From Gammaproteobacteria bacterium (GTDB taxonomy: Bacteria; Pseudomonadota; Gammaproteobacteria; SZUA-140): a stretch of 61,194 nucleotides of DNA. Both the position numbers and the translations under genes were made by a program. Below, in pieces: positions 29,071 through 39,133 of the stretch; the stretch's first letter is position 1; each line of letters starts with the position of its first letter. The stretch lies in contig JAKISP010000021.1 in the NCBI GenBank assembly GCA_021648525.1, positions 1 to 61,194 of the forward strand. The letters run 5' to 3'. The notes under the pieces were generated by a model. The model searched no databases, was not told the origin of the DNA, and saw nothing but the letters and a program-made list of their open reading frames with translations.

Positions 29071-29614
29071 CTCTCATCTCAAGGTTATAAATGAGCATCA
29101 TGCTCGATACGCATTTACGTCCCTATAAATGAAAAAACAGCCACTGTTCATTTCGTTATCGCATCAAACACAACTCCCACCTGGCTTGAGTGGTTAATTG
29201 CATTCACGTGAATCCTTAACGGCACTTAGTAGAAAGAACTAAAGTGAAAATTTCAATTGAATTCGAGCATCAGGGTAAGCATGGACTTACACCCAGACAA
29301 AGCATCTCTGACTCCCACCGATTAATAATAGAGGCTATAAAACACCTGTTTAATACCTTTTATCGTTAGTTAGATTTTTTCAACAACCGTTTCAACACAC
29401 CATTCACGCGATCCTCAATCCACTCAAAGCGGCTCGAAATAAACCTCTTTTTTTCTCGTCGAAGCCGATCAGTCCCTTCTTTATTTATTGTATCGGTATA
29501 ATTAAATGTTTTTTTAAAACCACATTAATCAGGTCATTTAACCTGAACACCTGGAAACTCCAAATTCACAAATATTGTGCATTTGAACAAAGCAGCAACC
29601 AATAGCGAGTACCA
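29071..29614. other. Long AT-rich intergenic region
   Basis: About 540 bases without a supportable gene. A minus-strand frame ending at 29366 is open for 53 codons with protein-like composition but has no start codon. A 6-bp hairpin (tcaggt/acctga, 29529-29546) may help end the DUF3422 transcript. A short palindrome gagcatcatgctc occurs at about 29093-29105 before the receiver gene. Confidence 0.5.
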
Positions 29615-30946
29615 TTAGTCATCCGATGCAAGACGACGCAACCGTCGTACCGAAATAAAAACAATGCCAAGCACAACGGGAATCGCCAGCCCAGTGGATA
29701 TCTCAACGTTAATCGACACACCACTCGATTTAAGCGCCTTCAGCGCATAGCCCACCATACCTAGAAGATAGTAACTCAACACCACCACTGACAGCCCTTC
29801 AACCGTCTCCTGCATCCGCAATTGCAGTTTTGCGCGCTTATCCATTGATGTAAGTAGATCGCGTGTCTGGCCTTCCATCGCGATATCCACCCGAGTTCGT
29901 AATAATGCAGAAGCGCGCGCCACACGAGTCGACAGCAGTTCAAGATTACTGTTAACCGAGTCACAGGTCGCCATTGCGGGTGAAAGACGCTGTTCCATAA
30001 ATTCATGAAACATCTGTAACCCCTGAATACGCTGTTCTCGTAATTCACTAATACGCATTTTGACAATATTGTAATAGGCAGATGACGCATTAAACCGCTG
30101 ATTAGTGACGGCTGAAATTCGCTCGATCTCTGCCGCAAGACGCGTCAGATCATCCAGTAACTGTTGCTCATCATCGTGGCTCTGACAATGACAATTATTA
30201 TCAGTCAATTCAGCAAGCTGTTTATCAAAATTAGCCAGTTCAGGAAGATACTTACGCGCCGTCGAAACCGGAATCAACGCCAACATGCGGTAAGTTTCAA
30301 CCTCCAGTAAACGCTGCACCAGTCGCCCTGCTTGACGGCGGCGAAGATCAACATCATGAATCAGGATTCGGCTAAAGCCATCGGCATGAATCTTATTATC
30401 AGTCCAGACAATCGCACTTCCTGCCACCACCTTTGCTCCAATGACCGTATTGGAAGCAAAGAGCGTCGAAAGCGCTTCAAGATTACGCTGAGGACGCGAT
30501 TTATGCTCAATAGCCAGGTGTGTCGCAGAGAGAATTTCTCCTGGCAAAGTCTCTAACCACTCTTTCGGGACATGCTTAATTGCTGGTTCCGCGAATGGCA
30601 CCTCAAAAGGCATTTTCACAAAAAAAGTATACATCGAAAATTCAGTGTGACGTTCCCATTTAAACCGGAACGATCCAAATTGTGCGCTAAAGTGGCGAGT
30701 TTCCAGCACCGGTGGGCTGACACTATACCGCTCGCACAACTGAGTAATCAGGCGCAACTCGTCGCTAATCATACTGTTATCAGAAAGCAACACCAACTGG
30801 GAAACCTGCATCGGGGCCTTAAGCAGCTCATGAGGCCGGGCATGAAGTTCGTTGTGAAGCTTTATCCGCTGTGCATACTCACTCACACCAACCACACGGC
30901 TACGCAGTGGGGCAATTTCATCAACTTCATCATTCATCGTTAACAC
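29615..30946 (-). CDS. DUF3422 family membrane protein
   Basis: A 443-residue protein with the DUF3422 signature near its start (KLHNELHARPHE, about residues 29-40; the family shows a similar N-D/E-x-HARP block). The body is soluble with coiled-coil-like stretches (about 255-370), and two membrane helices lie at about 378-398 and 412-434, leaving a short basic tail. The function of the family is unknown. It is a single gene with no operon partner. Confidence 0.85.
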   Translation of the reverse strand: MLTMNDEVDEIAPLRSRVVGVSEYAQRIKLHNELHARPHELLKAPMQVSQLVLLSDNSMISDELRLITQLCERYSVSPPVLETRHFSAQFGSFRFKWERHTEFSMYTFFVKMPFEVPFAEPAIKHVPKEWLETLPGEILSATHLAIEHKSRPQRNLEALSTLFASNTVIGAKVVAGSAIVWTDNKIHADGFSRILIHDVDLRRRQAGRLVQRLLEVETYRMLALIPVSTARKYLPELANFDKQLAELTDNNCHCQSHDDEQQLLDDLTRLAAEIERISAVTNQRFNASSAYYNIVKMRISELREQRIQGLQMFHEFMEQRLSPAMATCDSVNSNLELLSTRVARASALLRTRVDIAMEGQTRDLLTSMDKRAKLQLRMQETVEGLSVVVLSYYLLGMVGYALKALKSSGVSINVEISTGLAIPVVLGIVFISVRRLRRLASDD

Positions 30947-31067
30947 AACCCCATATTAAATCTACTCAATTTAGCTGCTACGCTAACATACTGACCTATC
31001 AAAAAATAACCACCATTCATGACGATCTGATAACATTCAAACGATTAGAGACCTTTCGATCACTGCC

Positions 31068-31529
31068 CTACACGAAGTGCCAGTGGTTAAACATCGCCGC
31101 CTGTCCATAGTAAGCACCATCGGCATCTGTGAGATTCCAGACTGTCGCCTGCTCTATATAGAAACGCCGTCCGCCTTTTGCAATACGAACCCCAGAATAA
31201 TCTTCGATATAACCCTTTTTCTTCACTTCACGCAACAGTTGTGAGCGCTGCTCACGATTAGATTGTTCGGCAGAATACTTTGATGCCAGTGCTGTGATTT
31301 CATCCCACGTCATATCAAACAGCCGCATCGCTGTTTTATTAGCATAATTAAAGACTGGCTCGGCCTCAATGCCATGAGAAATCAAAGCAAATGGCGCATT
31401 AAACACCGCCTTCGCAGAAATTTCTGGTTGACCATTGAACTCAATCATCAGTCCAGTCAACCGATAATAGCTTTCTAAAACAATAGAGACATGGTCGCAA
31501 CAATGCCCATTATTTCCGGCTGGTTTCAT
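31068..31529 (-). CDS. MEKHLA domain protein
   Basis: A 153-residue protein consisting of one MEKHLA domain, a PAS-like module. Characteristic parts are FNYANKTAMRLFDMTWDEITAL (about 80-101), YIEDYSGVRIAKGGRRF (about 122-138) and IEQATVWNLTDADG. Such domains are found in plant homeodomain factors and as stand-alone bacterial proteins with probable ligand or light sensing; the function here is unknown. The stop codon is about 120 bases from DUF3422, and the RbgA-type GTPase gene ends 32 bases upstream on the same strand. Confidence 0.85.
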   Translation of the reverse strand: MKPAGNNGHCCDHVSIVLESYYRLTGLMIEFNGQPEISAKAVFNAPFALISHGIEAEPVFNYANKTAMRLFDMTWDEITALASKYSAEQSNREQRSQLLREVKKKGYIEDYSGVRIAKGGRRFYIEQATVWNLTDADGAYYGQAAMFNHWHFV

Positions 31530-31561
31530 CCTCGACCTCCATAATGAAAGCGACTGTTAAA

Positions 31562-32452
31562 CTAATCGACAGGGTGTAAACTAGATTCAGACTCACCACT
31601 ATCTTGCTCTAGCACATCAAAGATAGCGGGTGTCTCAAGCGAAACCCCACCCAGCTTTCCTGACCTGAATTCTTTTAGCAATATTTCAGATGCCTTATGC
31701 AGATCCAGCACACCACCCGGCCGCAGGCAGCCTCGCTTTCGCCCAATCGCCTCTATTAATTCCGGCGCTTCCACTGGCAACTCATTCAACTTAAATCGTA
31801 TCATCAACGCTTGCGGATAATGCTGTAACAAAAATTCACCGGCATACAGCGCAATATCTTCAAAGGTGATCGCAGCATTTTTAATCGCACCGGTCACCGC
31901 CAACCGATAACCACAATTCAAATCTTCCATTCGCGGCCAAAGAATACCCGGTGTATCAGATAAAACAATCCCATTGCCAAGGCTAATACGCTGCTGCTGT
32001 TTCGTTACCGCAGGTTCATCGCCTACCTTAGCAATCGCGCGCCCTGCCAATGCATTGATCAAGGTCGATTTGCCAACATTGGGAATCCCCATAATCATAG
32101 TACGAACAGGCTCACCACGCTGCACTCTGAGCGGTACCATTTCACGGCATAGCCCTAATATTTTTCGTGACTCACCTTTACGCGTTGTGGTTAACGCAAT
32201 TGCGCGTATACCCTCTTGTTGTGAAAAATAATGTAGCCAGTCTGCTGTCACAGCAGGATCAGCCAAATCAGATTTGTTTAACACCTTGAGGCACGGACGT
32301 GGGCCGCGAAGCTCTTTTACCACAGGATTTTCACTACTGAATGGAATACGCGCATCCATTACCTCAATCACCAGATCAACTTGATGCATCACCTCTTTGA
32401 TCTGCTTCTGAGCTTTGTGCATATGCCCGGGATACCAGATTACCGCCATCAT
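31562..32452 (-). CDS. ylqF: Ribosome biogenesis GTPase YlqF/RbgA
   Basis: A 296-residue circularly permuted GTPase for late large-subunit assembly. The G motifs come in the permuted order: G4 NKSD near 59, then G1 GIPNVGKSTL near 120 and G3 DTPG near 167, followed by the C-terminal RNA-binding domain. The start MMAVIWYPGHMHKA matches the family, where the second Met may be the true start. Same strand as the MEKHLA gene and likely cotranscribed with it. Confidence 0.93.
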   Translation of the reverse strand: MMAVIWYPGHMHKAQKQIKEVMHQVDLVIEVMDARIPFSSENPVVKELRGPRPCLKVLNKSDLADPAVTADWLHYFSQQEGIRAIALTTTRKGESRKILGLCREMVPLRVQRGEPVRTMIMGIPNVGKSTLINALAGRAIAKVGDEPAVTKQQQRISLGNGIVLSDTPGILWPRMEDLNCGYRLAVTGAIKNAAITFEDIALYAGEFLLQHYPQALMIRFKLNELPVEAPELIEAIGRKRGCLRPGGVLDLHKASEILLKEFRSGKLGGVSLETPAIFDVLEQDSGESESSLHPVD

Positions 32453-32573
32453 TTACCCCAATAAAAAATTAGACACCAATGTAGCCTGCCCAGGCAAAAA
32501 ATACGAATTTAATTGACCAGAAAAACTGATAGATTTACATCGACAGCAGTACAAAATAAAAAATACCAGGGAA

Positions 32574-32975
32574 TTAATACCCTTCGACAATATGGTCAAT
32601 CGCTATCTGCAGCACTTTTTGCCACGACGCCTCTATTTGTGAAGTATATTCCACATCATATTCAGAAACAGCCTGAATCAGGCTACTTTTCCATAGCCCA
32701 TAAAAATGCGGTTCAATATTCAACCCTTCTCTGCAATGAGACTTGCGGATACGCCCTACCGCGTTCTTTGCAATTTTATTTTCCTGAGGAAACAAAATAA
32801 CCATATTCACTGACATCGCCAGCAACTCTTGCTGCTTTTCCAGGTCGGTGTTAACAAATTTTAGTGCGATGGCGCGATCACTCGCCAGGAAAATATCATA
32901 AAATTGAGGTAAAAACCCCGACCTGGAGATCGCTCTCCCGTAGCTAAGTCTCACCTTCGAAATGTCATCCTTCAT
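32574..32975 (-). CDS. Single-domain globin
   Basis: A 133-residue protein with the pattern of a bacterial globin. Phe40 fits the CD1 position (ALKFVNTD), a lipophilic E helix follows (LLAMSVNMVILF), and His80 in IRKSHCREGLNI fits the heme-binding proximal histidine, followed by PHFYGLW. There is no sensor output domain. A role in oxygen or nitric oxide binding is inferred. The start ATG overlaps the stop of the small membrane ORF upstream (ATGA), so the two are translationally coupled. Confidence 0.75.
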   Translation of the reverse strand: MKDDISKVRLSYGRAISRSGFLPQFYDIFLASDRAIALKFVNTDLEKQQELLAMSVNMVILFPQENKIAKNAVGRIRKSHCREGLNIEPHFYGLWKSSLIQAVSEYDVEYTSQIEASWQKVLQIAIDHIVEGY

Positions 32976-33163
32976 TCAAATTCCCCATTCAGCATCTGCA
33001 TTCGAAAACCGTAATATATTATTAGCCAGAAAATTAAACCGCTTAATGGTGGAAAGAAAGAGGAATACCTGATCCAGGAATGATCAAAAAGTGTTGATAC
33101 AAGAACAACTGACACGCGACTTATCACATCGACTCTCGATACTTCAGTATTACTTAAACTCAC
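32972..33163 (-). CDS. Small membrane protein, coupled to the globin gene
   Basis: A 63-residue ORF with one or two hydrophobic stretches (about 12-26 and 35-52). Its layout vaguely recalls DUF2892-type small membrane proteins, but this is weak. The 4-base overlap with the globin gene (ATGA) argues it is translated. Function unknown; it might hold or cooperate with the globin at the membrane (inference). Confidence 0.5.
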   Translation of the reverse strand: MSLSNTEVSRVDVISRVSVVLVSTLFDHSWIRYSSFFPPLSGLIFWLIIYYGFRMQMLNGEFE

Positions 33164-33395
33164 CTGACTTAAGATGAACTGACCATTACACCTGTAAAAG
33201 TAGGGATATATTCATTCAACTCTCTAGATAATATAAAAATAAAGGCGGGATTATAAGTACTACCGGCATAAAAAAAACAATGTAGTTTAATCAACTATTG
33301 CCTTTGAATAACAGCAAATCTGCATCTCCTCCCCAAATATGGATAGCCATGGGCAATTGTGGGCAGACACAGCCCCTGAGTATGCAAATTAAACA

Positions 33396-35420
33396 TCACT
33401 TAGAAGACAATCCCAGCACTGATTGCTGAGCTATATGGATTTCATCACGCAGCTTTGCCGCCGCCTCAAAATCGAGATCACGCGCATGCTGATACATCTC
33501 TTTTTCCAGTTGAGTGATTTTTTTCGCGAGTTGATCAGGTAACATCGTAGTATAATCAACACCATCCTCCGCAATTCGGGCATACGCCCTGGCGCGCTTT
33601 TGATCGGTCGCAACCCCGGCGTCCATCACATCCGTGATCGCTTTCTGAATTCCCTTCGGCGTAATGCCATGAGCTTCATTATGAGCAAGCTGTTTTTCAC
33701 GACGTCGTTCGGTCTCGTCCAGTGCACGCCTCATGGAGCCGGTAACTTTGTCTGCATAGAGAATGGCCCGTCCGTTAAGATTACGCGCTGCCCGTCCAAT
33801 CGTCTGTATTAATGAACGATCTGAGCGTAGAAACCCTTCTTTATCGGCGTCGAGGATCGCCACCAGCGAAACCTCTGGGATATCGAGTCCCTCTCGAAGC
33901 AGGTTAATACCCACTAGCACATCAAATTCACCCAGCCTTAAATCACGCAGAATTTCCATACGCTCAACGGTGTCAATATCTGAGTGCAGATAACGCACAC
34001 GAACACCATGTTCAGCAAGGTATTCAGTAAGGTTTTCAGACATGCGTTTAGTTAAGGTTGTCACCAGGACCCGCTCCTCTTTTTCCACCCGCAACCGAAT
34101 TTCTGAGAGTAGGTCATCTACCTGAGTCGTCGCAGGGCGAACCTCTATCTCAGGGTCAACCAATCCCGTTGGTCGCACCAACTGCTCGACCACTGCCTCA
34201 CCGTGCTCCTTCTCATAAGAGCCAGGTGTGGCCGAGACAAAAATCGCCTGCGGTGCGATACGCTCAAACTCCTCAAAGCACATTGGACGATTATCGAGCG
34301 CTGACGGCAGACGAAAGCCGTACTCAACCAATGTAGTCTTGCGCGAGCGATCACCCTTGTACATACCACCGATCTGTGGAATCGTCACATGGCTTTCATC
34401 AATCACCAGCAAAGCATTCTTTGGCAGGTAGTCAAACAACGTCGGCGGTGGGTCACCCGACTCACGACCAGAGAGATAACGCGAATAATTCTCAATACCA
34501 GAGCAGTAACCTAGCTCTTTGATCATCTCCAGATCAAATATAGTGCGCTGTTCCAGGCGCTGCGCTTCAACGAGCTTATTGGCCTTGTGCAGCTGCGCCA
34601 GGCGCTCACGTAGCTCATCACGAATTTTATCCATCGCCCCTACCAGCGTCTGCGCAGGCGTCACATAGTGACTCTTCGGATAAATCGTCAAACGAGGCGC
34701 ACGACGCAGTATTTCTCCTGTCAACGGATCAAAATAGCTGAGAGATTCCACTTCATCATCAAATAGCTCAATTCGCACCGCTTCAAAATCTGATTCAGCA
34801 GGAAAGATATCGATCACATCGCCGCGTACTCGGTAGGTCGCGCGGTGTAGCTCAACGTCATTGCGGGTATATTGCAGCTCTGCGAGACGGCGTAGAATAT
34901 CACGTTGATCAATCACCTCCCCCTTCGAGAGATGCAGCACCATACTCAGATAGGCACGCGGATCTCCCAGACCATAGATCGATGAAACCGAAGCGACAAT
35001 AATCGCATCCGGTCGTTCTAATAATGATTTCGTGGCCGACAGGCGCATCTGCTCAATATGCTCATTGATAGAAGCATCCTTCTCGATAAACATATCAGAG
35101 GAAGGCACATAGGCCTCCGGCTGATAATAATCATAATAAGAGACAAAGTATTCGACCGCATTATCCGGAAAAAAATCTTTCATCTCGCCATAAAGTTGCG
35201 CCGCCAGGGTCTTGTTCGGTGCCATGATGATGGTCGGACGCTGCACCTGCTGGATCACATTGGCAATCGAAAAGGTTTTACCTGAGCCGGTTACACCCAG
35301 CAGCGTCTGCGAGGCAAGCCCATCCTCCAGCCCTTCGACTAGCTGTCGAATCGCATTCGGTTGGTCACCGGCAGGTTTAAAACTGGATGAAATTGAAAAT
35401 CTTTGGGTTTTTTCGCTCAT
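33396..35420 (-). CDS. uvrB: Excinuclease ABC subunit B
   Basis: A 674-residue nucleotide excision repair helicase-like subunit. Walker A is GVTGSGKT at 42-49; the [10 protein letters not shown] beta-hairpin that inserts between DNA strands starts near residue 92; helicase motifs DESH and QTIGRAARN are present; a C-terminal UVR motif (about 635-670) binds UvrC. Length is normal. It is a single gene, divergent from the aminotransferase gene. Confidence 0.97.
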   Translation of the reverse strand: MSEKTQRFSISSSFKPAGDQPNAIRQLVEGLEDGLASQTLLGVTGSGKTFSIANVIQQVQRPTIIMAPNKTLAAQLYGEMKDFFPDNAVEYFVSYYDYYQPEAYVPSSDMFIEKDASINEHIEQMRLSATKSLLERPDAIIVASVSSIYGLGDPRAYLSMVLHLSKGEVIDQRDILRRLAELQYTRNDVELHRATYRVRGDVIDIFPAESDFEAVRIELFDDEVESLSYFDPLTGEILRRAPRLTIYPKSHYVTPAQTLVGAMDKIRDELRERLAQLHKANKLVEAQRLEQRTIFDLEMIKELGYCSGIENYSRYLSGRESGDPPPTLFDYLPKNALLVIDESHVTIPQIGGMYKGDRSRKTTLVEYGFRLPSALDNRPMCFEEFERIAPQAIFVSATPGSYEKEHGEAVVEQLVRPTGLVDPEIEVRPATTQVDDLLSEIRLRVEKEERVLVTTLTKRMSENLTEYLAEHGVRVRYLHSDIDTVERMEILRDLRLGEFDVLVGINLLREGLDIPEVSLVAILDADKEGFLRSDRSLIQTIGRAARNLNGRAILYADKVTGSMRRALDETERRREKQLAHNEAHGITPKGIQKAITDVMDAGVATDQKRARAYARIAEDGVDYTTMLPDQLAKKITQLEKEMYQHARDLDFEAAAKLRDEIHIAQQSVLGLSSK

Positions 35421-35503
35421 TAGGGATTCTGCAAACTGACTTTCTCAAGTATATTACAGACTGCCGCTAGAGGTTTAACAATTTGTGAGTAAGGATAAAA
35501 AAA

Positions 35504-36682
35504 GTGGAACTATCAGCCCGAGTACAGCGAGTCAAACCCTCCCCAACGCTAGCCATCACAGCACGTGCCGCACAGCTAAAAGCCGAAGGTAAAAACATCA
35601 TCGGTTTCGGTGCTGGCGAACCTGATTTTGATACCCCGGATCATATCAAAGCCGCAGCAATTGAAGCGATAAATGCCGGGTTCACTAAATATACCGCTGT
35701 CAATGGCACAATAGAGCTAAGAAAGGCCATCGTCGCCAAGTTCGCGCGCGATAACCAGCTGGAATACACTCCAGATCAGATCCTGGTCTCGGTCGGTGGC
35801 AAACAGAGCTTTTACAACATGGCTCAGGCGCTATTAGATGAAGGTGATGAGGTGATTATCCCCGCCCCTTACTGGGTCTCTTACCCGGATATGGTACTGC
35901 TTGCCGACGCGACTCCGGTGATTATCGAAAGCGGCCTGGAACAAGGCTTCAAGATTAGCCCTGCTCAACTGGAAGCGGCGATTACCCCCAAAACAAAACT
36001 AATGGTGATCAACAGCCCATCCAACCCAACCGGAGCAGCGTACAGCCACGCCGAACTAGCGGCTCTGGGAGAAGTACTGCGCAAGCACCCACAGGTGATT
36101 GTGGCAAGTGATGATATCTACGAGCACATCGGATGGTCCGATGAGCCTTTCAAAAACATTCTAACTGTCAACCCGGATCTCTATGAGCGCACGATTGTAC
36201 TTAACGGTGTCTCCAAGGCCTATTCAATGACTGGCTGGCGTATTGGCTATGCGGGCGGACCACTGTCGCTAATCAATGCGATGAAAAAAATTCAGTCGCA
36301 AAGCACCTCAAACCCCACCTCAATATCACAGGTCGCAGCACAGGCTGCTCTCGAGGGTGACCAGTCTTTTATCAAAGAAATGAACGTGCAGTTCAAGAAA
36401 CGCCATGATTTTGTGATTGAGGCCCTGAATCAAATCGAAGGCATTGAATGCCTGCCTTCAGATGGTGCCTTTTATGCATTCCCTAAAATGGACGCTGCGT
36501 ATGCAAAACTGGATAGCATTAACAATGATATCGAGTTTGGTGAGTTCCTCATCAATGAGGCTGGCGTGGCGCTCGTACCTGGCTCCGCCTTTGGTGCACC
36601 CGGCTATATGCGCCTCTCATTTGCCACCAGCATGGAAAATCTACAGGAAGGATTAACCCGGATAAAGAATGCACTCGAATAA
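35504..36682 (+). CDS. Class I aminotransferase (aspartate/prephenate type)
   Basis: A 392-residue PLP enzyme of fold type I, subgroup I-beta. The PLP lysine is Lys238 in VSKAYSMTGWRIGY; INSPSNPTG near 169 and SVGGKQSFYNMAQ near 100 are typical of AspC/AspB-like enzymes of Thermus and Bacillus type rather than the E. coli AspC type. It probably makes aspartate from oxaloacetate and may also act on prephenate. The GTG start has Shine-Dalgarno aagga 8 bases upstream. Confidence 0.9.
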   Translation: MELSARVQRVKPSPTLAITARAAQLKAEGKNIIGFGAGEPDFDTPDHIKAAAIEAINAGFTKYTAVNGTIELRKAIVAKFARDNQLEYTPDQILVSVGGKQSFYNMAQALLDEGDEVIIPAPYWVSYPDMVLLADATPVIIESGLEQGFKISPAQLEAAITPKTKLMVINSPSNPTGAAYSHAELAALGEVLRKHPQVIVASDDIYEHIGWSDEPFKNILTVNPDLYERTIVLNGVSKAYSMTGWRIGYAGGPLSLINAMKKIQSQSTSNPTSISQVAAQAALEGDQSFIKEMNVQFKKRHDFVIEALNQIEGIECLPSDGAFYAFPKMDAAYAKLDSINNDIEFGEFLINEAGVALVPGSAFGAPGYMRLSFATSMENLQEGLTRIKNALE

Positions 36683-36757
36683 GTAGCACCCTAGTATTCA
36701 CCGTCACGTCAGGTGAACCCCATCGATAATTAATTTCACCACAGCAAGGATGCTACC

Positions 36758-37336
36758 GTGATAATATTGCCCACTTACCACCGTGTCTCTCTACCAATAC
36801 CACGCCACGATTACCGCGGGTTCACATTGATAGAACTCGTCATCATACTGGCCATCTTTTCCATTCTGTTTCATCTGGCAGCACCAACTTTTCAGAACAT
36901 CGGTGCAAACAGCCGCATGACAACACAAATTAACAACATGGTCACCAGCTTCAATTACGCAAGAAGCGAGGCCATTAAGCGCCATTACAACATGGTCATT
37001 TGCCCCAATGATGACGGCAATTGCGCCCAACAACCCCACTGGCATCATGGCTGGCTAATATTTGTCGATGAAAATTTCAACCGGGAACTCGAACAAGGAG
37101 AGGAGGTTATTTATGTGGAAGCGGCAAAAAAAAACATTGAAATAACCTCTAGTCGCTATCGAAAACGCGTCGTTTTTCGCAGCAAAGGCTACTCTCATGG
37201 CAGCAATGCAAGTTTCATTTTTTGCGATCAAAGAGGCCCTGTCAGTGCTCGGGCGGTTGTCCTTTCGAACACTGGGCGCGCACGTGTTGCAGATAAGCAA
37301 TCAGATGGCGAAAACTGGAAATGTCTGGAGTGGTAA
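36758..37336 (+). CDS. Pseudopilin, GspH/FimT family
   Basis: A 192-residue protein with a type IV prepilin signal: a 21-residue leader ending in glycine, mature Phe22 and Glu26 at +5 (GFTLIELVII), followed by a hydrophobic helix and a GspH-like domain (ARSEAIKRHY segment near 68, C-terminal NTGRARV). This is a minor pseudopilin of a type IV pilus or type II secretion system. No other pilus gene lies next to it, so it is an orphan. GTG start with caagga upstream; an ATG at 36750 lies out of frame. Confidence 0.88.
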   Translation: MIILPTYHRVSLPIPRHDYRGFTLIELVIILAIFSILFHLAAPTFQNIGANSRMTTQINNMVTSFNYARSEAIKRHYNMVICPNDDGNCAQQPHWHHGWLIFVDENFNRELEQGEEVIYVEAAKKNIEITSSRYRKRVVFRSKGYSHGSNASFIFCDQRGPVSARAVVLSNTGRARVADKQSDGENWKCLEW

Positions 37337-37378
37337 AAAGTGCCTGCTAAGTAACCCTATCGACCGACTCAAACTGCC

Positions 37379-38593
37379 CTACCCCATTTCATCCGCCCAC
37401 GCAATGGCTTTGCAATAAAGTTCGGGGGTGCGCGCTTCATCTAGCCCGAATAACGTGACCATTTCAGTCACCTGATCCCAATCAGCCTGCTGGTAAGCGA
37501 TAATCAACTGCAACACATTTGCAGCGGGAGTACCACCATCGACCAATGCCTCTCTCACATCATCAGATATACAGATTTCATCTAGAATTTCGTCAATAGG
37601 ACGATTCACCAGCGCATCAACAACAGATAACATCCCGATGAAAAACAGATCTAACTCCTTTCCCTTCATCCCGACATCCACCGCAATCAATTCACAAAAT
37701 GATGCACGAACCAGCGAAGTAACCAGTAGCTCTGGTGGCTTATCTTCCGCAATACTAGAAAATGCCGCTAACGATGCCCATTTTTTCAGTGGCCTCTCTC
37801 CCAACATCACTAGTGCTTGTTTGATTGATTCAATTTCTTTCCGCCAACCAAAAGCAGCTGAATTAATATATCGTAATAATTTATATGAAAGTGCAATATC
37901 ATGTTTAATAATCGCCTCCATATGGGTGAAATCAAGATTAGGACTGTTCAGTTCCTGCAAGAAGCGCAAATAGTTTAACTTAAACCCAGGCACATCCTGA
38001 CGTGTGACTATTTCTGGTTTGCAAAAGAAATAACCCTGAAAATATGTAAAGCCCAACGCTAAAGCTTCATGGTATTCCTCATGATTTTCAATCTTTTCAG
38101 CCAGCATCAAAAATGGCTTATCTGCAAAACGCTGACACATCGCGGCACGTTCTTCTTTTGACGAAACGATAAAATCGATTTTAACGATATCAGCCAGATC
38201 TAATAACGGCTCAAACTTTTCCGCGTAGACAAAATCATCCAGCACCAGCTGATAACCATTTTTTTTTAATTTTCGACATGCCTCAATAACGGCTTCATCC
38301 GGCTCAATCGTCTCCAACACCTCAACAGCCACTAACTCTTTTGGAATAAGTGTCACCCACTCCTTTAGCAAAGCGGTACGTGTGAGGTTGATAAACGCAG
38401 TCTTACCGCCAGTTAAGTTATCCAGGCCAAAACTAAACATGCTGTTATTGATGACAGAAGAAGACGCCTCATCACCATCAGGATGAGAGAAATAATTATC
38501 CAGGCTAGATCGATACAGTAATTCATAAGCGTAAACTTGACCGTTCCGATCAAAGATGGGCTGTCGAGCAACATAAATAATTTGACCAGACAC
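37379..38593 (-). CDS. EAL-like/HDOD signalling protein (YuxH type)
   Basis: A 404-residue fusion: an EAL-like domain (about 3-200) and an HDOD domain (about 205-395). The signature EAL of active c-di-GMP phosphodiesterases reads ELL in YAYELLYRS, and the domain is compact, so it is probably not catalytic, as is known for several YuxH relatives. HDOD hallmark KLLRYINSAAFGWRKEIESI lies near 240. A CheX-like gene lies upstream on the same strand (75-bp gap), linking it to chemotaxis or motility signalling. Confidence 0.88.
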   Translation of the reverse strand: MSGQIIYVARQPIFDRNGQVYAYELLYRSSLDNYFSHPDGDEASSSVINNSMFSFGLDNLTGGKTAFINLTRTALLKEWVTLIPKELVAVEVLETIEPDEAVIEACRKLKKNGYQLVLDDFVYAEKFEPLLDLADIVKIDFIVSSKEERAAMCQRFADKPFLMLAEKIENHEEYHEALALGFTYFQGYFFCKPEIVTRQDVPGFKLNYLRFLQELNSPNLDFTHMEAIIKHDIALSYKLLRYINSAAFGWRKEIESIKQALVMLGERPLKKWASLAAFSSIAEDKPPELLVTSLVRASFCELIAVDVGMKGKELDLFFIGMLSVVDALVNRPIDEILDEICISDDVREALVDGGTPAANVLQLIIAYQQADWDQVTEMVTLFGLDEARTPELYCKAIAWADEMG

Positions 38594-38668
38594 TTCCTTT
38601 TCCTTCCCTCACAAGGCGAATACCACATATTTATCAGTAGCAAAAGACAGTGATATCGACACTATGCG

Positions 38669-39133
38669 TTAATCAGGCGCACACACTTCCACATAAAATT
38701 GACCCGCTTCAGTCGAAAACGGCATAATTAAGGTGACACCCTCGATACTATGTTTTACTTGATGTTCCTCACCGACTACAATTGATGGTAAGGTCAAATC
38801 AAAGTCATAACCGGCCTCCTGAAGGTTGGCCTTTGCACCACCAGCCACCATATTGGCCATTTCGCCGACCAGGTCTTTAATAATGTCATCAACCTCTTTT
38901 AACTCCATATGCATCATCCGGCTACCAATATCGAGTATCGCCTCTTTCGAAAAGGTCACCGCAACTGAAACCCTCGCGTCACGACCCGCCAGGTCAATAA
39001 AACCACTAATGACACCACGAGAAACATCATCCGCCTTAATCTCAGGCTTACCCGGCTGAGGTGTAATCTGTGCCATCGTTTGCAAGATATTGACCACGGC
39101 CTTTAGCACTGGATTGATAAATTTTGCATCCAT
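38669..39133 (-). CDS. CheX-like chemotaxis phosphatase
   Basis: A CheX/CheC-like protein. I choose ATG 39133 (154 residues, MDAKFINPVLKAVVN), preceded by taggtt; the frame stays open 21 codons further to 39196, but that stretch is hydrophobic and unlike the family. The phosphatase motif E-x-x-N is seen in GEMANMVAGGAK (about residue 93 of the short form). CheX dephosphorylates CheY. Unlinked to a che operon, it lies next to the EAL-like/HDOD gene. Confidence 0.87.
   Translation of the reverse strand: MDAKFINPVLKAVVNILQTMAQITPQPGKPEIKADDVSRGVISGFIDLAGRDARVSVAVTFSKEAILDIGSRMMHMELKEVDDIIKDLVGEMANMVAGGAKANLQEAGYDFDLTLPSIVVGEEHQVKHSIEGVTLIMPFSTEAGQFYVEVCAPD

Noticed and set aside
29366-29525. 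53-codon minus-strand open frame with charged, protein-like content
   Set aside because: No ATG, GTG or TTG near its left boundary; the only GTG codons are in the last third.
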